A stretch of DNA of 39,311 bases, from positions 1-39,311 of the forward strand of contig DATEHI010000094.1 in assembly GCA_035279665.1 (NCBI GenBank), written 5' to 3'. Both the position numbers and the translations under genes were made by a program. Shown piece by piece: positions 33,802-39,311 of the stretch. This DNA is from CF-13 sp035279665. Its GTDB lineage: Bacteria > Chloroflexota > Dormibacteria > CF-121. The notes beneath the pieces are model-generated. The model was not told where the DNA came from and ran no database searches. It saw only the letters and a list, made by a program, of their open reading frames with translations. The first letter of the stretch is position 1. Each line of letters starts with the position of its first letter.

Positions 33802-35525
33802 GCGCCGTCGAGCGCCGGCCGGAAGGCCGCTTCGGCGCCCGCCCGGAGAAGCGCTTGGGCGAGTTGCTGCTCGAGCACGGCCTGCTGACGGCGGAGCAAC
33901 TGGACAGCGCGCTCGCCGCGCAGCGGGTCCAGCGCCTTCCGCTGGGACAGATGCTGCTCGCCCAGGGCCTCGTCGATGAGAACGCCCTTGCCGGCGTGCT
34001 GAGCCTGCACTTCAACGTGCCCCAGATCGACTTCACCCGCGCCCGCATCGACAAGGACGCGCTCTCGCTGATCCCCGAGGCCTACGCGCGCGAGCACACC
34101 ATCCTCCCCATTCATCTCGAGAAAGACGTGCTCGACGTTGCCACCGTCGATCCGGGTGACCTGGCGCTCTTCGCCGAGCTCAAAGTCCTCACCCGCAAGC
34201 GCATCAAACCGATGCTGGGCGTTCGCTCTGAGATCGAGCGGGCGATCACCCAGTCCTACAAGTTGCGCACCGGCGTCGACCGGAACGTCCGATCCTTCCA
34301 GGAGTCGCTGCAGCCCGGGCAGCCGCTTCGCCGCCTGGCCGACGTCAAGCAGGATGCGCCGGTCGTCCAGATCGTGGATTTGATCATCGCCCAGGCCGCC
34401 GGGGAACGTGCCTCCGATATCCACATCGAGCCCCAGCAGGACCACCTGCGGGTCCGCTTTCGTGTCGACGGCGTGCTGCACGACGCAACCAAGCTCCCGG
34501 CGACCCTAGCGGCACCGATTTCGTCGCGCATCAAGTTGCTGGCGAACCTCGATATCGTCGACCGCCGGCACAGTCAGGACGGCCAGATTCAAACCACGGT
34601 AGATGGCCGGCCACTCGATATCCGCGTGGGTACCATCGAAACGATCTGGGGCGAGAAGGTGGTGCTTCGCCTGCTCGAGCGCTCCCGCTCCATCCTGCGC
34701 CTCGATGCGCTCGGCTTGTCGCCGACCTCGCTGAAGGCGTTCCAGGAGTTGATCCAGTCGCCCTACGGCATGGTCCTCGTCACCGGGCCGACCGGCAGCG
34801 GCAAGACGACGACGCTCTATGCCGCGGTCAGCGAGCTCAACCGGATGGAGCAAAACATCATGACGATCGAAGATCCGGTCGAGTACACCTTCGAGAACAT
34901 CAACCAGATCCAGATCAATCGCCTGGCCGGCATCACCTTTGCTACCGGCCTGCGCTCTATCCTCCGTCAGGACCCGGACGCAATCCTCGTGGGAGAGATC
35001 CGCGATAAGGAGACGGCCGAGATTTCGGTGCAATCCGCCCTGACGGGCCATCTGGTTCTCTCGTCACTGCACGCCACCGATGCCGTGGGGGCGATTTACC
35101 GCTTCCTCGAGATGGGCATCGAGCCCTTCATGGTCACCTCGGCCGTGATCGGGGTGGAGGCGCAACGACTGGTGCGCCGCATCTGCGACCAGTGCCGCAC
35201 GACCTACAAGCCGCCGCTCCTGGAGTTCGAGTTCTATAGCGCTATAGGTGGTCGTGGTGCCACGTTCCACCGCGGCACCGGCTGCTCGCATTGCTCGCAC
35301 ACGGGCTTTCACGACCGAATCGCCATCTTCGAAGTGCTACCCGTCACCGACGCGATCAAACGCCTCTTGATCCGCGACTCCCATCCCGACGCGCTGCGGC
35401 GACAGGCGGTCGACGATGGGATGAAGACCCTCCGCGAGTCCGGCCTGGAAAAGATCGACCAGGGGTTGACCACCATCGGAGAGGTAATGCGCTCGGTCCA
35501 GGTCAGCGAGCAGTTCGATGCCTAG
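33798..35525 (+). CDS. pilB: Type IV pilus assembly ATPase with MshEN-type N-terminus
   Basis: 575 residues from a GTG start. Residues 19-42 match the MshEN c-di-GMP motif (RLGELLLEHGLL..., ending at Gln42). Residues 48-71 are a second, poorer copy with Pro in place of Arg and His in place of Gln. Walker A GPTGSGKT is near residue 330, followed by IEDPVEYTFENINQIQ and the Walker B region LVGEIRDKET. Two CxxC pairs (ICDQC and CSHC) form the zinc site of PilB/GspE. It drives pilus extension. It overlaps pilC by 8 bases. Confidence 0.95.
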   Translation: MSAVERRPEGRFGARPEKRLGELLLEHGLLTAEQLDSALAAQRVQRLPLGQMLLAQGLVDENALAGVLSLHFNVPQIDFTRARIDKDALSLIPEAYAREHTILPIHLEKDVLDVATVDPGDLALFAELKVLTRKRIKPMLGVRSEIERAITQSYKLRTGVDRNVRSFQESLQPGQPLRRLADVKQDAPVVQIVDLIIAQAAGERASDIHIEPQQDHLRVRFRVDGVLHDATKLPATLAAPISSRIKLLANLDIVDRRHSQDGQIQTTVDGRPLDIRVGTIETIWGEKVVLRLLERSRSILRLDALGLSPTSLKAFQELIQSPYGMVLVTGPTGSGKTTTLYAAVSELNRMEQNIMTIEDPVEYTFENINQIQINRLAGITFATGLRSILRQDPDAILVGEIRDKETAEISVQSALTGHLVLSSLHATDAVGAIYRFLEMGIEPFMVTSAVIGVEAQRLVRRICDQCRTTYKPPLLEFEFYSAIGGRGATFHRGTGCSHCSHTGFHDRIAIFEVLPVTDAIKRLLIRDSHPDALRRQAVDDGMKTLRESGLEKIDQGLTTIGEVMRSVQVSEQFDA

Positions 35526-36729
35526 CTACGCGTACCGCGCGTACGACGAATCTGGAAAGCGCCAGGACGGCCAGATCGACGCCTCGGGCACGTCGGCCGC
35601 CGAACAGACCCTCTGGTCGCAGGGCCTCAAGGTCGTTCGTATTGTGCCGGCAACGCCGAAAAAGACGCTGCCCGACTACTTTCCGTCGCTGTACCAGATC
35701 TCGAAGTCCGACATCATTCTCTTCACGCGACAGCTCGCGACCTTTGTCGGCGCGGGCGTCCCCATGAGCCGCGGCCTCAGTACGATCGCACAGGAAACGG
35801 CCTCGCCAGTCTTCCGGCGCGTCGTCCTATCCGTACTGGACGACCTCGAACGGGGACAGAATCTATCCGAGGCATTGGCGAAGCATCCGAGGGTCTTTTC
35901 CACGCTCTACGTCGACCTGGTGCGCGTCGCGGAGCTCACGGGAAATCTTGACGCGACGCTGAAGGATCTCGCGGGCTATCTGCGGCGGGACCTGAACACG
36001 TTCCGCCGGGTGCGGGCCGCGATGATCTATCCCGCGGTGATCCTGGTGGTCGCCACGGGTGTCGTGATTATCCTTGTCTTCTTTGCGCTGCCGGCGTTCG
36101 TGAAGATCTTCGCCGAGTTTCGCGTCGAACTGCCCCTGTCAACGCGGATCCTGATCGGCTTCGTCACCTTCACTCAAAATTGGGGCCTCGCCATCGGCGC
36201 TGTCGTCGCTGCGGCGACCGTCAGCATCGGACTCGCCCTGCGCACTGAGCGAGGCGCCCTGGCGAAGGACGCGCTGCTCCTCAAGCTTCCCGTGCTTGGT
36301 CCCATCGTCCTCTCGGCCATCCTGAATCGCTTCGCGCGCATGCTGTCGATGGTCCTCAAGGCGGGCGTGCCCCTCGGGCAGACGTTCGACGCGGTCATCG
36401 CCGGCACCGGAAACCGCATCTTCCAGAAGAGGCTGGCGAGCATGAGGGACCAGATGACCGGCGGCGACGGCTTCGCCGGACCCCTGGCTCGAACCCGCCT
36501 CTTCCCGCCAATGATGACCCAGATGGTCCGGGTCGGGGAAGAGACGGGGACGCTGGACGCCTACCTCGAGCAGGCGGCCGACTTCTATGAGGAAGAGCTG
36601 GAGTACCGGATCCGCGCCATGACGTCATTGATCGAGCCGATCATGACGGTGGGGGTTGGGCTCGTCGTCGGATTCATCGCGGTGTCGCTGATCTCCGCGA
36701 TGTACGGGCTGATTGGAGCCCTGAAGTGA
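35518..36729 (+). CDS. pilC: Type IV pilus inner membrane platform protein
   Basis: 403 residues with two GspF-type domains. The first carries FTRQLATFVGAGVPMSRGL, the second LNRFARMLSMVLKAGVPLGQ and later VRVGEETGTLDAYLEQAADF. Membrane segments lie near 170-190, 220-245 and 375-400. It couples PilB and PilT to pilin assembly. The gene overlaps pilB and the next minor-pilin gene, as expected for one operon. Confidence 0.95.
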   Translation: MPSYAYRAYDESGKRQDGQIDASGTSAAEQTLWSQGLKVVRIVPATPKKTLPDYFPSLYQISKSDIILFTRQLATFVGAGVPMSRGLSTIAQETASPVFRRVVLSVLDDLERGQNLSEALAKHPRVFSTLYVDLVRVAELTGNLDATLKDLAGYLRRDLNTFRRVRAAMIYPAVILVVATGVVIILVFFALPAFVKIFAEFRVELPLSTRILIGFVTFTQNWGLAIGAVVAAATVSIGLALRTERGALAKDALLLKLPVLGPIVLSAILNRFARMLSMVLKAGVPLGQTFDAVIAGTGNRIFQKRLASMRDQMTGGDGFAGPLARTRLFPPMMTQMVRVGEETGTLDAYLEQAADFYEEELEYRIRAMTSLIEPIMTVGVGLVVGFIAVSLISAMYGLIGALK

Positions 36730-37109
36730 GCCGCCGTTCGCGAGGCTTCAGCATGGTCGAGACCATGGTGGCGATCGCGCTCCTGGGAGTGATCGTAGTC
36801 GCAGTCCTTGGCGCGTTCTCGTCGGTGAGCCTGGCGACCCGTCGCTATGCGGTCACCACCAACCTGGACCGTCTCACGCGCTCCGAGGCCGAGTTCATCA
36901 AGAGCCAGGCCTACGCCGCCAAGCCGCGTACATACGCCAACGTGGCCGCGCCCGGCTATGCGTTCGCGGTGCAGATCCTTTATTACAACCCCGTCAACCG
37001 AACGTTCACAGCCGCGAACAACGACGTCGGGCTCCAGGAGATCGTCCTCACGGTGACCGCGGCCGCGCGCGGGACCGAGACGCTGCGCTTCTTCAAGGTG
37101 CGCCCGTGA
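36726..37109 (+). CDS. Minor pilin-type prepilin (PilV/GspI-like)
   Basis: 127 residues. A type III signal sequence SRRSRG|FSMVETMVAIALLG includes the Glu5 of mature pilins, followed by a hydrophobic helix. The remainder is short and variable. It overlaps pilC and the next gene by four bases. It needs a prepilin peptidase for maturation; the only candidate nearby lacks the peptidase domain. Confidence 0.88.
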   Translation: MSRRSRGFSMVETMVAIALLGVIVVAVLGAFSSVSLATRRYAVTTNLDRLTRSEAEFIKSQAYAAKPRTYANVAAPGYAFAVQILYYNPVNRTFTAANNDVGLQEIVLTVTAAARGTETLRFFKVRP

Positions 37110-37597
37110 GCCGCAGCGGCAAGCGTCAAGCCGGCTTCAGCCTCGTAGAGATGATGCTCGGATTGGTCCTCACGACGGTGGTCTCGCTGGCGCTGGCAGG
37201 CGCCACGGTGGTCGCGTACCGGACCTTCACCACCGAGACGCGCCAGATCGCGGCCGGCAAGGCCGTGAGCGGTGCCACCCTGACGTTCGTGCGCGACCTG
37301 AGCAGTGCCACGACGTTGACCACCGGAACGATCACACGAAATACCGGGACGCTGCAGGTGACCTATGGCGTCCCACCGGCCACCGTCGTGACCTACCGCA
37401 TCGACGCGGCCAACAACCTGACGCGTACGAGCGGGGGTTCGACCTCGGTGGCCGCGCGTGGCATGCGGTCGGTCACCATTGCACGCGCGGTCAATCCAGT
37501 CTGCGCCATCACGGTCACCATCCAGCCGTCCGCGGTGGGCGCCGCAGCGGTCACTCTCCGCGTCAGCCAGCGTGTCGGCACGAGGGGATGTTTCTGA
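37106..37597 (+). CDS. Minor pilin-type prepilin (PilW/GspJ-like)
   Basis: 163 residues with the prepilin signal KRQAG|FSLVEMMLGLVL, Glu5 present, then Thr/Ala/Val-rich beta-type sequence and two late cysteines. It overlaps the upstream prepilin gene (GTGA) and the downstream PilX-like gene (TGATG). Confidence 0.87.
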   Translation: MSRSGKRQAGFSLVEMMLGLVLTTVVSLALAGATVVAYRTFTTETRQIAAGKAVSGATLTFVRDLSSATTLTTGTITRNTGTLQVTYGVPPATVVTYRIDAANNLTRTSGGSTSVAARGMRSVTIARAVNPVCAITVTIQPSAVGAAAVTLRVSQRVGTRGCF

Positions 37598-38034
37598 TGG
37601 CTTCCCGGCACCGCCGCCAACGAGGCCAGGCGCTGTTGCTGGTCCTCGTGTTCCTGGCCGCGCTGCTCCTGCTTATCTGGGGAGCGCTGCGGCTGGCGAG
37701 CGGCGCCTTCCTCGGGCAGGCTTCCGTGCAGACCGATACCCGGGAGACTTACGCCCTGGACGCGGGGGTCGCCTATGGCCTGCAGTACGTGCGTGTCGCC
37801 GGACCGCTTTGCGGGCCATTCAACCCACCCGCCTTCACCCTCAATTACCAGACGGGCAACGTCACGGTGACCGTGACCATGACGGCACCCGCCACCTGCA
37901 CGGCCGCCAACCCCGTTGCAGACGTCAAGGTGACAGCGACTGGTATCTCTCGGATCCTTCGTGCGGAATTCGTTCAGAACCCTCCGGGCAGAGTCGGGAA
38001 CCCGTGGATGGTCCGCTGGCAGGCGTACCAGTGA
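37597..38034 (+). CDS. PilX/GspK-like pilus protein
   Basis: 145 residues from the ATG overlapping the preceding stop, with GAGGGG 8 bases upstream; an ATG at 37588 would add three residues. RRQRGQALLLVLVFLAALLLL is a PilX-type N-terminus: the Gly is kept, but Glu5 is absent, as in GspK-type proteins, which sit at the pilus tip. A beta-rich part with two cysteines follows. Confidence 0.78.
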   Translation: MASRHRRQRGQALLLVLVFLAALLLLIWGALRLASGAFLGQASVQTDTRETYALDAGVAYGLQYVRVAGPLCGPFNPPAFTLNYQTGNVTVTVTMTAPATCTAANPVADVKVTATGISRILRAEFVQNPPGRVGNPWMVRWQAYQ

Positions 38035-38942
38035 GCCCGGTGCTGACCCTGGAGATTGGATGGCGCGAGCTCAGAATGCTCGAGGCTGACGGTCGCCGCG
38101 TGCTCCGGCACGCCGAGGTCGCGCTGCCGGAGGGAGCGCTCGAGGATGGGATGCCAACTGCCCTGCTGACAACCGCCATACGGAGCGCCGTCGAGGCGAA
38201 CTCCTTTCACGCGAAGGCGGTCCGCGTCGCCATCGGCGACCAGGGCATCGCGATTCGCGACTTCCGACTACCGTCGCTCCCGGCGAGCGAGCTGGCCCTC
38301 GCCGTCCTCTTCGAGGGCCGGCGACTGGTGCCCATGGACCCTGGTGAGGTCTATTACGCATGGCACGCGGATCGTGCACCGGAAGGCTATCGCATCTACC
38401 TGGTCGCCGCGCGGCGCGACATGATCGACGCCACCACCCGGGCGCTGAACGACGCCGGCCTCCGGCCGGCGCGAATCGACCTCAAGCCGCTGGCGCTGGC
38501 GCGCGGCGTGGGAGCGACCGATGGCCTGCTACTCGACTGGTCACCGAGCGAAGCCATGCTCGTGCTCATGGTCGGTGGACGACCACGGTTTTTCCGCAGC
38601 TTCACGCTGGATGCCGCCGCCGACGATCTCGCCGGCCAGCTCGACGAGCTGACGCTGTCGTTGAACGCGCTCGTGAAGTTCGTCCGCGGCGCCGAGCCGG
38701 ATGTCTCGATCGGGCCCGAAACGTCGCTCCACTTGAGTGGGCGGTTCGCCTTCGTCGACGGTGGAATGGAGGAGGCACGGCGCCGCTTTGAGTTCGCCGT
38801 CACGGAACCGACCCCAAGACTTCGCGCTCCGGCCGACTTCCCCTGGCAGGCGCATCTGGCCGGCCTGGGGTTGCTCCAGCCGGTCCGCTGGCAGGACCGC
38901 CTCACGCCGTCGCAGGGAGGTGACGCCCGTGTCGCTAACTGA
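38031..38942 (+). CDS. pilM: PilM-like actin-fold protein, divergent
   Basis: 303 residues from a GTG start that overlaps the preceding stop. The frame is open long before that, but inside other genes. Its place after the minor pilins and the pattern of strands suggest PilM. The N-terminal phosphate loop, usually DIGSxxxK, reads LEIGWRELRM here, and the second loop reads LLDWSPSEAM, so nucleotide binding may be altered or lost. The family links PilN to the PilB/PilC motor on the cytoplasmic side. Confidence 0.72.
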   Translation: MSPVLTLEIGWRELRMLEADGRRVLRHAEVALPEGALEDGMPTALLTTAIRSAVEANSFHAKAVRVAIGDQGIAIRDFRLPSLPASELALAVLFEGRRLVPMDPGEVYYAWHADRAPEGYRIYLVAARRDMIDATTRALNDAGLRPARIDLKPLALARGVGATDGLLLDWSPSEAMLVLMVGGRPRFFRSFTLDAAADDLAGQLDELTLSLNALVKFVRGAEPDVSIGPETSLHLSGRFAFVDGGMEEARRRFEFAVTEPTPRLRAPADFPWQAHLAGLGLLQPVRWQDRLTPSQGGDARVAN

Positions 38943-39075
38943 TCACTACATCGGCGTCGACTTCGCCCCGGCACGGCCGCCCAACCGCGTTCGGCGACCG
39001 CTGGTGGCGCTCGTCCTCGTCCTCGTGGCGCTGGGAGCAACGACCGTGGCCGTGACGCAACTGCTACTCCGCTGA
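38929..39075 (+). CDS. 48-residue single-pass membrane peptide, possible mini-PilN
   Basis: 48 residues from a GTG with GGAGG upstream, overlapping pilM by 14 bases. About 25 cytoplasmic residues (DHYIGVDFAPARPPN) precede one membrane segment (LVALVLVLVALGATTVAV), and the chain ends four to five residues later. PilN has this order (cytoplasmic peptide bound by PilM, then a membrane helix) but also an extracytoplasmic domain that is missing here. It is otherwise unrecognised. Confidence 0.6.
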   Translation: MSLTDHYIGVDFAPARPPNRVRRPLVALVLVLVALGATTVAVTQLLLR

Positions 39076-39144
39076 GGCACCGTTAACGAATCTCGCAAGA
39101 TTACGGCCCTAGGCTCGACAGAGAGTTAGGAGGTACAGGACAAC

Positions 39145-39311
39145 ATGCTTCTCGCGAGATTGAATAATGCGCGCCGGCGCTCGCATCGCCACCAGGGAGG
39201 CTTCACGCTCGTGGAGCTGCTCGTGGTGATCGCCATCCTCGGCATCCTCGCCGCCATCGTTCTGTTCAACATCTCCGGGGTCAACGCCAACGCGGCCTGC
39301 AACGGCATGAA
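39145..39311 (+). CDS. pilA: Type IV pilin, N-terminal part (cut by window edge)
   Basis: 55 codons are visible from the ATG, with AGGAGG 11 bases upstream. A leader of about 17 residues ends RHQGG|FTLVELLVVIAILG, a classic prepilin cleavage site with Phe1 and Glu5 and a full hydrophobic helix. It is the strongest pilin consensus in the locus, so it may be the major pilin (inference). The 69-base gap before it is the longest in the pil operon after pilT; I saw no convincing -35/-10 pair in it. The rest of the protein is outside the window. Confidence 0.88.
   Translation, partial: MLLARLNNARRRSHRHQGGFTLVELLVVIAILGILAAIVLFNISGVNANAACNGM

Noticed and set aside
39076..39144. Separate promoter for the pilin gene
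   Set aside because: A good ribosome site is present, but no -35/-10 pair at acceptable spacing could be found by eye.

Overview
The window is GC-rich, densely packed bacterial chromosomal DNA with no gene-free stretch over 300 bases. A monoderm-style type IV pilus locus (no PilO, PilP or PilQ), a Thr-Pro-repeat surface protein and frequent GTG/TTG starts fit Chloroflexota or a relative such as Dormibacteria. That is an inference; no rRNA or other marker fixes the taxonomy.

Region 1 (1-25547) is a large methylated-amine catabolic island. At the left edge the end of a sarcosine oxidase gamma subunit enters on the + strand. A tight minus-strand operon then reads iclR - corrinoid protein - metV - metF - methyl-THF:corrinoid methyltransferase - RACE-type corrinoid reactivator - DUF1638 - 'virulence factor' family protein - fhs. 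A strong promoter lies almost directly on the iclR start codon. Upstream, also on the minus strand, are an 840-residue dimethylglycine/sarcosine-dehydrogenase-like flavoprotein, etfB, etfA and a small membrane protein, plus an SRPBCC gene. Diverging on the + strand is gntR - metallophosphoesterase - APC permease - a second DMGDH/SARDH-like flavoprotein - choline-kinase-like phosphotransferase - iron-dependent alcohol dehydrogenase - non-pyrrolysine MttB-family methyltransferase - aldehyde dehydrogenase - nucleotidyltransferase-like gene.

Read together (inference), the island could take choline or a similar quaternary amine to glycine. The alcohol and aldehyde dehydrogenases would make the betaine. 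MttB would pass one methyl group through the corrinoid protein to THF. The flavin demethylases and sarcosine oxidase would remove the remaining methyls to THF, with ETF taking electrons from at least one of them. MetF/MetV and Fhs would oxidise methyl-THF towards formate with ATP gain; folD is not in the window. Corrinoid and flavin demethylation are thus placed side by side.

Region 2 (25557-32005) holds a c-di-GMP hybrid protein (HD-GYP, GAF, GGDEF), the housekeeping RNA-modification genes rsmE and mtaB, a HIT-family gene, a membrane-anchored Thr-Pro-repeat protein and a second GGDEF protein.

Region 3 (32057-39311) is a type IV pilus locus: a prepilin-peptidase-like gene with only the N-terminal cysteine domain (minus strand), then pilT, a tiny BldC-like HTH gene, pilB, pilC, three minor-pilin-type genes, a divergent pilM, a 48-residue PilN-like membrane peptide and the start of a pilin gene cut by the window edge. 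PilB carries an N-terminal MshEN-type c-di-GMP motif, which ties it to the neighbouring GGDEF/HD-GYP genes.
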